The position numbers and the translations under genes were made by a program. Below the pieces are notes generated by a model. The model was not told the origin of the DNA and ran no database searches. It was given only the letters and a program-made list of their open reading frames with translations. Of a DNA stretch of 64,000 nucleotides, positions 10,495 through 21,016 are shown piece by piece. The first letter of the stretch is position 1, and the number at the start of each line of letters is the position of its first letter. The stretch is from Ampelocalamus luodianensis (lineage: Eukaryota > Streptophyta > Magnoliopsida > Poales > Poaceae), in assembly GCA_036346255.1 (NCBI GenBank), contig CM070633.1:3844001-3908000 (forward strand), in the 5' to 3' direction.

Positions 10495-11156
10495 TGTCGA
10501 CGATCAAGACGTCTATCTTACAAAAATAAAAAGGAGAAAGTGACGTGGGAAATCTCAGGAAATGATGGGGCTGCTCTTTATTAATATGAACTGGAATTTA
10601 CAAGGTATACACTAAGAACTCTGCTTGCTCTCTTGCTATCTCAGGTCTATCACACGAAACTATGGTTTGTGTTCCTTCCTCCTTCGGTCTTTTTGTTACG
10701 TCTTCCTTTCCATCTTTAAATAGCCCTCGAAGAGGTGGCAGTTACTTTCGGAGAAGACGTCTGATGCGAAGCGTTGCGTCTGGTCGGAGTCAAGTGACGG
10801 TTGATGCGGAATCAACCGTTCGGCGGTTATATGTCTATGAAACATACAACCGCATGGAGGTTGTTCGCTGGTGTGTCTGGATAAGATGCGTCGTATGGCA
10901 TCGAATATACACATGCTCCATTCATCATACGGTAGAGAATATACCTTGGGATTTATTCCGAGCGTCAGTTCATACCTTCTACGAGCAGTTCTCCTGGTCG
11001 GGAGCTTGGCTTAGGCCTTTGTCCGACCAGGGTACCCATTATGTAACCTCTGGAATCTCTACGACCAGTGAGGTCGTGCACCTCAGGGTTACGACCATGA
11101 AGACGTATGGTCTTTTATATATTAAAGATAATATATAGAGGTTTTAATCCTCGTCA
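10495..11156 (-). repeat. 5' LTR of Tat element A (662 bp)
   Basis: On the minus strand it starts TGACGAGGAT and ends TCGACA, next to the PBS. Element B's LTR (59812-60540) starts with the same TGACGAGGAT and also ends in TCGACA, which fixes both ends. A TATA-like box CTATTTAAAG lies at 10714-10723 on the minus strand, and B has the same feature at 60287-60296. The mate LTR is outside the window. Confidence 0.8.
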
Positions 11157-14100
11157 CCAATGTCACCCGAAACGCTTCTTTTGCCAAACCCTAGTTTTCC
11201 CAACTTTATAAAGGTCCCAAAATCCCCTCTTGGTGTTCCTTTACACCACCCTTAGCTCTTTCTTCATTTTTGGAGCTTAATACACCAAAAACACCAAAAC
11301 CACCTTTGTTGACCCGTGGAGCTCATCTGAGGATCATGAAGCTCCAGTGGTTCTTCTTCAAATATTATTGTACCCTTTTTAACTCCTTATTACCCTAAAC
11401 ATTTCCCCTCACTCAATTTTTGGTTTCATTCACAGGATTTGTCAAATTTGGGGTTTGTTCAAATTCGGCTGAAATCATCCCCTTTCTTCCTCGGCTCCGG
11501 TAAGTGGTTCTTTTTGCAATTATTTGCTCATGAACCTTCTTTAAGCTTTGTAGAAGCTATTATGACCACCCGGTGGTGTTTATTTTGCTCAGGTGATCAT
11601 TTCGTATCATCTTCTTCAACTCCGGCGAGTTCCTCCTCTGTCATAGCTGCTCCGGCCATCTTTAGAAGCTCTTCTCGGTTAAGGTAGCTTCTTATTAGTC
11701 CCTAGAGGCCGTGGCACTCGCTTCCTTGAACTGCAGCGGAGCTTTTTGCTATTTTCACTTTTGGCAGTAAAAGCCCCCATCTTCGTTTTCCGACTAGCCG
11801 GTGTTCTAGACTTTCGCCGCCGGCAAGGTCACCACCGTTGGGTCCGCAAGACTATTGTGAATCCATTTTGATACTTGGTGGGCGCCGCCGTGGCCGGAGT
11901 CGCCGGCGACAAGCCGTAGATCCCGCTCGGGTTTTGTCGGGCATAATCGCCTATTTTCGGTCGTCATTAGGACAAAGTGCGGGGGCATTAAGTGCTGATC
12001 ATTGTTAGCATTTAATGTGTCCTAAGCCGCCACTTTGAGCCACTGCTAGGTGGGCCCTCTATCGTTCAAAACCCCCTGTGCAAATCTTTTAGGACACATT
12101 AATTACTAATGATCACTAATCATTGGTTTTTAGTAATTAATCGTTGTCCTAAGTGGTCCCTTGTCTCACTGACATGTGGACCCGCTCATTAAACCACTCC
12201 CGGCGCATTTAAACTCACGTGCGTGAGTGCGTTGCGCTTTGTTGATCGTGGACCATCGATCCTGTGATCAACGGCCCAGATCTTTAGGACTTTAGGACCT
12301 TCCGAGTTTCCAAATCTCTCTCGATCGTTCATCTCGTGATGAACGGCTGAGATTCGTTTGCTATTCGGACTCCCCGAAGGGAAGTGTGCTTTGAGCCGCT
12401 CATCTCCAGATCTGCGGCTGTGGATGGCCGAGGCAATCGCACTGTCCGAATGTTTCCGTCCACGTGGACCGTTGGATTTTGATCCAACGGTGGGCTCTTT
12501 TTTGGAATCGCGCGCGTGCGCTGTTCCTGGCGCGCGTGGGCCATAGGATTTTAGATCAAAGGCCCACAAGCATCCGTGTCTTTTCTTTTTAGTTAAGATC
12601 TGTTTGGTTTCGGTAAGTCTTTGTTTATCAACTGAAAATTGTATTAAACTTTAGAAACTGTTAACTAATTCGTTTTAGATCCTTTTCAAATGTTTCCAAC
12701 TGCAGTAAATTCCTGATTAACTAGAATTTAATCTAAAAATGCATTTAGGCATAGTTCTGTAACGGGAAATTTTGTAACTAAAATAACTTGATTTCTGCCG
12801 TTTTGAATATTCCAGTAATAGGATTAAAACTTGTAAAATACACATCTTCTTGTGTTAAATTCCAATTTGTGCAAAATCAATTTTGTTAAATTCCTCTGTT
12901 AGTATACTTCAATATGGAATAGATTTTGATCATGGTTATGTTTCTGTAAAATGACATGCACTAAGTTTACAACTTAGAAAAATCATAAGTAAATCATTAT
13001 AACTCCAAATTTAGTAAACTCCACTTTGCTGATCTTAGGATGTCATAACCTACCTGTCATAAAAATTTCAGAACTTAGATCATTCTAGAAATTTTTGCCG
13101 TGAACAGTACCAGTAATTAATTTAGTGAATTAATAGGCTGAGAGAGTGTATTTTAGCTATAACTTTTGCATACTAAATTGAAATTGCATGATTCTTGTTC
13201 CTAAAATTGTCTAAAATCATCCCCTTGCTGTTGTCTGAATTTCATGAGTTTTTGATATCTTTTGCTGTTGAAGTTTATTTGGTGTTCTTCGTTCTTATTG
13301 GTTTATCGCCTTTTCGCGTTTGGTTGCGAAGATAATATTGATATTGATTCTGAGCCACAGCCATCAGACCCTGCACTCCAGCAAGTCAAGTAGATGTAGC
13401 ATCATTTGATCATGTTGTTCCTACTATTTTCAAATTCTAATATATTGTTTGCAAATTCTATGTATGCATTGCTATGTTGTTTTAACTATTGTCAATAGTT
13501 GACCCAGTAGATGCATTATCAGTAGGCAAATGTTTATCCTCTACTACTGAGCCTAGGTTTATCTTGCTGTGATTTTGGGTTCATTGGATGAACCCTTGTC
13601 ACTTAGTAGTTTACGAGTTTGTTGCTTAGCCATGCTTAGCTATCGGTAGAAATGTGCGGTTATCGACTTATCGATAACCTTAATCACACAAACTTATTAT
13701 GATCTCTATATTTCAGCTTTGTGCTATGTTTAAATTGCAAAACTAAAACTGAAAATAAAACAATTTGGACTTGGGCACAATGGTAAGATTGTGTGATTTT
13801 GAGTGTGTCTGGAATGGTGCCCTAGTCATTTAAGGACCGAGTTACTTGCACCACCATTCTAAGCATTCTTGCGTGCTAACCACACTAGAGGGTATGAGAC
13901 CTCTCTTGACTTAGTACTTTGGCGTGTGTTGGCTACGAGTCGCAGGAGGGCGTGTGTGTGTCGCGTTGTGGTAAAATGAGATGGTTGTGTGGGGGGGGGC
14001 ATTGTAGTTGTCCAAAAAGCTTTACCCCGAGGGGTAGTTGTCTTTTTGGCTTGACAATGTAAGCGTATGGGTTTCTATCCATACGAGCGACTCGTAGTTG

Positions 14101-15000
14101 GTACACAATATTGGAAATGTCTCGTAGGACTTAGCCGTGCCGGCATACCAAAGGAAGTGTGCTAAATCATGTGGCTTAAAGGCGGTCTGGAGTGTGGGTA
14201 CATTGGTACACCCTTGCAGGGTTTTGAATTATTTGAATAGCCTCATCCTAGGTTATGGACACGCTCGAAAACGCCCCGTGAGAACTAGACTACAACATTT
14301 TAATTAAAACTTGACAGGTGGTATGAATCAGGGGATTCATGCTATGTGTGGTGACTATTGGGTTAGTCACTACTAGGTGATTACTTGCTACTTATTGTTA
14401 CTCGCTGTTATTTCAATGATTAAAGCTGATTTGTTAAACTGCCTTCAATCTATTACATTATTGCAAATGAAACTTGCTTTATGTGTCCAAACAACCATAT
14501 AACCATTTCATTTGATACAGCGTTCATGTAGTTATGTATAGGCTTGTTACTGGTAAGTCTTGCGAGTACATTATTGTACTCATCTGCATTGCTTGTTGTG
14601 TGCAGAGGAAGAAGGTGAGCCCGAAGGGCCTCACTTTTGTGAGTTGTGTTGTGGCAGTGTGTGGGGCGATTAGCTTGGCGGCCCGGTCGGTTGCCCTGTG
14701 GTTTATGTGGCTAACCAGACGTCTTTTGGTTTAAGCCATCTTATGACATCTTTTGCTTCCGCTGATACTTTATACTTGTTATTTGGCCGGTTGGCTGTTC
14801 TGTAATAACTTATTGTTATGTATGTCTTTTGCTAGACTTGTTATATTATCTTGTATGAAATTGATGCATGCTTTTGTATGATGTATGTGTGGTGCAATTT
14901 CTGGGAAGCACATGTTCATCGAGACACGGTGTATTTTGTTTGTGATGCTAGAGCCAATGGAAGGCTAAGTATTACAAGCTAAATGAACCGGGGTCTCACA
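11157..15000 (+). repeat. Chromovirus-type LTR (H), left part cut off by element A
   Basis: This block has the layout of solo LTR G (30496-34020): a TATA box (CTTTATAAAGG, 11204-11213), a GC-rich leader, a stretch with GATCAACGGC-type repeats and inverted repeats (12190-12570), an AT-rich part, a GGACTTGG region (13770 on) with strong hairpins (about 14008-14110), and an end GGGGTCTCACA at 15000. The region upstream of the TATA box expected from G is absent because Tat element A starts at 11156. A therefore probably inserted into this LTR. Short ORFs inside show no protein motif. A G10 homopolymer lies at 13991-14000. Confidence 0.55.
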
Positions 15001-15173
15001 GATCAAAACTAATATTTGTTATCTAAATTAATCATTTACTCTATTAATCGCTTCTGTGGGTCGATATTCATTTATGTTAACACTATGTGCACTAGTGTGA
15101 TCTTGGACTAGTGCATTATATACAAATGGTCCAAAATTGCATTTTAGGGTCCAAAATTGCATTTTTGGGTCCC
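15001..15173 (+). repeat. LTR 3'-end fragment, ending GGGTCCCGACA
   Basis: The last ~115 bases are clearly related to 20010-20105, and in reverse complement to the start of solo LTR I (15926, TGTCGGGACCC). It is therefore the terminal part of a plus-oriented LTR of the same family. It includes a duplicated short unit (GGTCCAAAATTGCATTTT twice). Confidence 0.6.
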
Positions 15174-15925
15174 GACACGGTCGAATAGACAAGCTCATCC
15201 ATTCTCCTTCGTCTCTGAGGCATTTCTTCTTGCTCCTTTGCTTTTCTTACTCACTTTGCATGTCGTGTTTGCTATGCTAATTTGAGATCTTGACTTTGTC
15301 TGTAGCTCTTGTAACAACAGCTTGTCTTGTGCTTGTCCAGAGCACACATCGAGTGTCTTCACCGTGTCAACTTCACCCTCGGTAAGCTCCTTCCTGTTTC
15401 TTGCGCGTCACCTCGTGTCTTAGGGTATAAGAAGTAGAACCCCTCAAGAAATTCATCCTTTCATTTACAGGATGCTCGGGAATTTGGTTTTCTTGTAATT
15501 TCAGCCGAAAACTACTCCTTCATCTCCATCTCCGATGTGGTGAGTCTCTGTGCGATTCCTTTCGGTAACACCATCTTTGGGGTATACTTAAGCTACCCCT
15601 ACCTTTCTCTTTCCTTCCTTTTCACCAGGTCATCTTGTTGACGTTAACATCACGTCGCCACTATTCGGTCTTCGTCGTTAGCGAACCATAGCACACCTCC
15701 GGTCCTCATCGTCATGCTGGTAGGTTCACTGAACCTCAGTGGTGCTTATGCGCGCATTCAATTGCTCAATGTAACACTGAGTCATGCTAGCCACTTTGGC
15801 CGTAGGGTCGCCGCCGCATCTCGCCATCACGCTGCCGCTAGAGTTCACCGCTAGCCATGCTCCGGCCACCAGTAGGACCGCAAGGTCACTAGGTTTCCAT
15901 TTATGGTCTTAGTTCACTCTGGCGT
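15174..15925 (+). repeat. Leader/U5-like fragment related to 11250-11900
   Basis: It shares patches with LTR H, including a TTCATTTACAGGAT stretch followed by a pattern like TTTCAGCCGAAA, and later GGACCGCAAGGTCA. I read it as another piece of a chromovirus-type LTR into which LTR I inserted. No coding frame of note. Confidence 0.4.
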
Positions 15926-18342
15926 TGTCGGGACCCAAAAATACGATTTAGGAACCCTCTGTGTATTCTAAACTAGTCCCAGATCAGTAGCTAGCTCACA
16001 CAGAAAATAGTGATGAAATACCATCTATTTATTCGATTTAACTAAAAAGATCCCAAAATAACAAATAATAATAATAACTGGACTTTATGGTCAACGTTTA
16101 CTTAACTTACCACGCAGGGCTAAAAAACAAATAAACTCTTGCAGCGGAACGAAAATCTTGAAATGGCTAATCAAAATGCCCATAGGCAATCGAGTGGAGA
16201 ACACATTCTAATCCGCAAAACCTTCATGATACTCCTGGGCGAAGAACTCTTGAGCAGCTTGATATTCTTCAACTGATCAACAATGGCGTAAAGCCTAAGT
16301 ACATAAAGCACTCAGCAAGTCATGGGAAAATGTAGCAAATAGTATTTATGCATGGCTTGAACAAAGGTTAGTTGTATGGTTCTTTTGCAGAAAACAACAT
16401 TTACGATAAATACAATAAATAGATTGAACTACATAATTAAAAAGAATAATAAATAAATAAACAATTTCTTTGAAACAACTAGTGAACTACCTATCCACTT
16501 CCCAAGACAAACCACCCAGTGAAATTACCTATTCACCAACCGAACATTATATTCATCAAGTGAACTTCTCATTCACACTCCGACATATTTTATGAAGAAA
16601 CTCTATCTCTCGTGTGAAATCCCTAGACATGTCCTATTGGTGCTATAAACATGTCCAACTATAAATATCCATGCTAGGGTGACAAAAGATTCATGGCATT
16701 CAAATAATCAATGGAGACATAATGACAACAAGTAATAGCTAATCCCAAAACAATTTATATAAAGGTAGTATGCAGTAGCATAAAATAATATACTTTTGAA
16801 ATCATACGTTCAATATGATCAAAGGACCATGACTTACCTTGGAATAAATACAAGGATTGATCTTGATCTTGGTGAACTCCTCCTTACTCAAAACATCCCC
16901 AAGTACCAACGTCTACTCGCAAACAAAGCAAATAAACCAAATAAAGGCAAAATAGAGATAAAAAAACTCCAAAAATTAAATAAAACTTTAAGATAAATAG
17001 AGCTTGAATTTAGAAATTTGAATGGGCTCAATCGGAGTTCAGATGCAAAAGATATGGCTTTTGGAAGATTGAAATCACATAAAATACTGAAATCAGGATT
17101 TATGGATTTAATGAATTATTTTTCTGAAGGAAAAACAATCATTGTGTCAGCTGATGTCAGCGAAGGATTATCAGCCGAAAAGAAATCGATCTAACAGGTG
17201 GGTCCCACATGTTAGAGACTTGATTCACGTGGACTAAATCCACCGAGCTAGTTTAGATCGGGGCTGGGTGTGGCTCGGCCATGTGGTGCTGACTTAGCAG
17301 CTGACGGGCTACTACGCAAGCACCAAGGCTGACGTGGACGCTAAGCTGGCGCTGATGTGGCTGACAACAAGGCAGGCGACGCTCAGATTCTGAGGGATCC
17401 GACAAACGGTGACTCGTCGGTGGTGACGCAGGTGGCGACGAGGTAGAGGGTGCAACGGGGATCTCAGCGATGGTCTTACTGGTGCTCGGAGACAACTAGA
17501 ATGGCTGGCGGCAAGGTTTAAGTGGAGGCTGAGGTTCGGGCTCGTCAATGACGACGCTAGGGAGATCCTCCGGTGAAGACGAGGGCCGCTCAGAGATGCG
17601 GGCAACGCGGCGGTCCCGAAGGTGGCGTCCGACGACGACGAGGAGCACTAGAGCACTGGCGAGGTTGATCTTGGGGGCTAATGCGAGACACATATCTGGG
17701 AACTTGAAATCATGCTCATTTCTTGTTAAGAGTTATGCCTCTGGTGTAACCTCTTGACTTGAAATGGATTCGATTTCGGTTGATTGCGGGGGATGAAGTG
17801 GAAATCGTGGGTGATAATGCACATGATCTTGAGTAGAAATGGCCACATTTACGCACAAAGGCGGCGAGAACGGTGGCGGCGCAGACACGGCTGGAGGTTG
17901 AAGATGGCCATGACAGGGAGGGCCCACCTATCAGCAAGGGAGAGCAGGGAAAGTGGAGCGCGCCAACGCACGTAAGAGACGGGCCACATGGGCGAAAGCG
18001 GGCGTGGGAAAAATGACAAAAGGCCGCGGGCCAGGAAAGAAATTCGGCCCAAAGAGAAGTACATATTTTTAATTGATTTTTATTTTATAGAAATTGAGAG
18101 AATTAAAATAGGTTTTTAGAAAATAGTAAATAGAGTTTAAAAATTCAGGAAAATTCACAAAAAATTTCCTGAATTATTTTGAACTTAAATAAAATATTTC
18201 CAACTTGAAAATCGGTAATTAGATTCATAAATAATTTATTTTGTCTTTAAAATAAATAGGGATTTTTTTTTTCAAATCCAGAAAATTCAAGGAAATTAAT
18301 TAGATTTTCTTTTTAACAGAAATAAATTTTTAGGATGTTACA
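15926..18342 (-). repeat. Solo chromovirus-type LTR (I), about 2.4 kb
   Basis: Plus strand runs from TGTCGGGACCC (15926) to GGATGTTACA (18342), the same end motifs as element D's LTRs read in the same orientation. A block near 17025-17080 (CGGAGTTCAGATGCAAAAGA) recurs in D's and G's LTRs. The GC-rich 17200-18060 part corresponds to their promoter/leader. No gag or pol is attached on either side, so it is a solo LTR. Flanking bases (GGCGT and CCATG) do not form a duplication, so one end may have been altered. Confidence 0.65.
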
Positions 18343-18712
18343 CCATGTGACCAACTCACCAAATCAAAAAATATAAGCCCATTATACTTCTGCGAGAGGC
18401 CGAGTATAAAATCAACCACACTTTTCCTTCCGATAAAATGCCAGCCAGTTTAAACATCTTGTCGATGCAGTGGGCCTATACAAGAGACTGCTGCGGGGCA
18501 CCGGTGAGGAGCAACTAGGTGAAAACTGTAGCTTCTGATCTTCACCAAACAGTAAGAATGTTTAAAATGAAGCTCTTGTTTTTTTCCATTGGTGCACAAA
18601 ATACATATTTATAAGGGGTAGAAAACAACTTCACGTAGTAGTAGAACTCTAAGTTGGAAGTGGAATCAAATCCTAACCCATGAATTCGGATCACAAATAC
18701 ACCACTGTTTTA
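18343..18712. other. Unassigned sequence with a TATA-like box on the minus strand
   Basis: No coding frame. A minus-strand CCTTATAAATATG around 18606-18618 and the surrounding composition look like an LTR promoter, but I found no partner copy in the window. Confidence 0.25.
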
Positions 18713-18972
18713 CTCAGTGTAGTCACAAAAGAGTGACATTTTTTGGCTTTCCAAAGTCAACAATATGTTATTTTCACCACTAAATTCTCTTTACCATATA
18801 TTCAAAAAAAGTTATAAAAGTGCAATATTATGAAAGTACTTTTTATGGAAAATCCATTCATATCGTTTTCATATATCCAAGACATACGTTGTAAACAATA
18901 TTTTTGGTCAAGAAATTATAAGGATTGACTGCACGCATTCTAGGGTGCCTCTTTTGTGACAACTAGAGGGAG
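18713..18972. mobile_element. Probable Stowaway-type MITE, about 260 bp
   Basis: Bounded by TA on both sides (18711-18712 and 18973-18974). The right end in reverse complement is CTCCCTCTAGTTGTCACAAA. The left end is CTCAGTGTAGTCACAAAAGA. These form imperfect terminal inverted repeats, the right one close to the grass Stowaway consensus start CTCCCTC. The interior is AT-rich and noncoding. The left terminus is diverged. Confidence 0.5.
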
Positions 18973-19229
18973 TATATGACAAAATACAATTTTGTCAAGT
19001 CACCATGGTTCTACTTACAAGTATGAATATGAAAAATGGATTTTTTAAATCGGTGACGACATCTATTAATTGTTGGACACATGAGTTGGACACATGACAA
19101 GAATTACGCATACACGACCACTATTTTAACAGCACAGACACGCTTCCTGATGACGACAGAGAACCACCGAGTCCAACGACGATGATGACCGGGGTCCGCA
19201 TGACATGCTTCCCTAACACCCGACTCAAA
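18973..19229. other. Noncoding flank of the subtilase fragment
   Basis: I see no repeat partner and no coding motif. It lies beyond the stop of the subtilase fragment (19230-19232). Part of it may be decayed downstream sequence of the same gene. Confidence 0.3.
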
Positions 19230-19640
19230 CTACCCTCCAAGATGCATAGTTACAGACGCCATGTCGTACACTAGGCCAGGGTCAGCGGCTCTCATAGGAT
19301 TGGTATTGCCAGCGTCTGTCGCGTACGCATTGGCTTTCTCATACTGCCGATCCAAGATTGGTCCACCGGTGTTGTTGATAGCATCCGACGTTATCAGGAT
19401 GGCTGACTTGATGGCTGTTGGTGACTAGTCCGGGTGGGAGATCTTGACAAGCACCGTGACGCTGCTAACATGCGGCGTCGCCATGGATGTGCCGGATATG
19501 AAGTTGAATGGCCTGGCGGCGGCGGTCGCTTGTGGTGGCCATGCTGCAAGGATGATGAACTCCAGTGCCAATATGTCCGGCTTGAGCACGCCGGGGGTGA
19601 CACGGGTTGAGCTTGCCGGGGGTGAGAGTGGCCGCTGAGT
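19230..19640 (-). pseudogene. Subtilisin-like serine protease (plant subtilase) C-terminal catalytic fragment
   Basis: Minus strand. It reads TRVTPGVLKPDI, then ILAAWPP, then the catalytic-serine box FNFISGTSMATPHVSS (Ser codon at 19485-19487). It continues KISHPD, stop, SPTAIKSAI, then NNTGGPI and PGLVYD. These are in the order found in plant subtilases of the cucumisin type: end of the peptidase S8 domain and start of the next region. An in-frame TAG follows KISHPD, and the frame shifts upstream near 19630. The catalytic Asp and His regions are missing. It is surrounded by LTR fragments and a MITE, so it is a relic or a fragment moved by transposition. No activity is expected. Confidence 0.75.
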
Positions 19641-20009
19641 TTGAAACTCGCTTTTTATTTCGCTGTAAGCACCTGTGATTTTGTTGTTTGAACATTGAAG
19701 AAAAGCTGAAATTTGGTATAAAGTGAATGGAGATGAAATGAAGAAGGTACAGAGTCCCATGCGGCCATGCCCAATGCAGGTATTATGAAAAGTAGTTGTA
19801 TTTTGCCACAATGCTGCGGGCTATTTTTTTAAGTTTGGTGTAAACCCGCTTCGGTTTTAGGCTATCCCAAACTCCTTGTGGAAACTCCTTTCTTTCTTAG
19901 TGAAATGGCTCGCAATCCCAACGGAACTACGAAAAGGTATCAACTATTCTCAAATTTTTACAGGTGCCCTTCTGTGGTCTTCTCAACTAGAAGAGTGCAG
20001 TTTTAGGAT
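19641..20009. other. Unassigned sequence upstream of the subtilase fragment
   Basis: A long frame crosses here on the minus strand, but its residues before the subtilase motif show no family pattern. It could be intron-derived subtilase sequence or unrelated DNA. Confidence 0.25.
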
Positions 20010-20105
20010 CAATATTCATTTTTGTTGACACTATGTGCACTAGCGCGATCCTAGACTAGTACATTATACACAGAGGGTCCAGAATTGCATTTTTTGGATC
20101 CCAAC
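20010..20105 (+). repeat. LTR 3'-end fragment related to 15060-15173
   Basis: Aligns by eye with 15060-15173 (TTCATTT..TGTTGACACTATGTGCACTAG and following bases) and ends GGATCCCAACA. It abuts the broken end of Tat fragment E, suggesting an insertion or deletion junction. Confidence 0.55.
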
Positions 20106-21016
20106 ACGCATCACCTCCCTCGCTTGGCCCCACCTAGCAGCCGCCGCAGGCCCTGCACGTGCAGCTGACGTGGACGCCACCGTGGCCTACTCTCAGCTTC
20201 CATGCTGCCCACGTCCTCGAGGCTATTTAAATGCCCGGCCATCCTCACGTTGTGCGTCGACCCTTGTTCTGCTGCCTCTGTTGCCATATATAACTGGTCC
20301 GCTAAAGTTTTATCCTTTCGCGATATATATTGGACTTCAAAATTGCTGAAGTGTTTCTCCAATTTCCTTAGTTCTTCCAGGTAGTGAGTTGTTGTCTAAT
20401 TGAAACATTTAAAGTCCTTGCTAACCCAGTTTACGACTAACAGCTAGTCACCGACCGCTTTTAGTCGACAGACACTGAGGGATTTCACTGCTTAGAGCCC
20501 ACCTTAAAGACTTTCATACTCTGCCATATTATTTGTAGCCATGAAATGCAACTAAATTACATATTGTAACTATTGTGGCGTGACCAGTACTATACCAGCC
20601 CCAACCCTCAAAATTCTTGAGAACCATCGAAGTATAACGTCGAGTGGTCGTCTTGGTTAGACTAAATCTAATCTTGTTGTTCAGAAGGAGTCCATTCAGC
20701 GATAAAATCTGCAAAAGCCTGAGACTTAATTGTTGTTCGGGCAATGAAATGGATATCAAAAGATCCAAGCTCTACTGCCCACTTAGCAATACAACTAGTT
20801 GACTCTTGATTGTGTAGAACACCTCTCAAGGGAAAAGACGATGATATTGTAATTTTATGCAATTGAAAATATTATCTTAGATTAAGGGAAGCCATTAATA
20901 TGGCATAAAGTATTTTTTGGACTTGAGGGTATCGCTCCTTTGGTCCATGTAATACTTTACTTAAATACTAAACAGGTTGTTGGACCGTATCTCGTTCTGC
21001 GATCAGTACATCGATG

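Larger units (their letters stand above)
1..11156 (-). mobile_element. Ty3/gypsy Tat-lineage retrotransposon A (5' LTR to antisense ORF; 3' LTR outside window)
   Basis: Read on the minus strand, the order is 5' LTR (10495-11156), PBS, gag, protease, RT, RNase H and integrase (end at 2672). A plus-strand extra ORF (1-1661) then runs back toward pol. This gene order, the RT-side motif DMPGVPGEVIEH and an antisense ORF downstream of integrase are known features of the grass Tat lineage. The 3' LTR must lie left of base 1. Pol is broken by several frameshifts and stops, and 4179-6068 is foreign sequence replacing part of RNase H. The element is therefore a decayed, non-functional copy. The lineage is inferred from protein motifs without a database search. 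Confidence 0.88.

Noticed and set aside
17253..18064. Ser/Pro-rich ORFs at 17.2-18.1 kb on both strands
   Set aside because: GC-rich part of solo LTR I. No family pattern.
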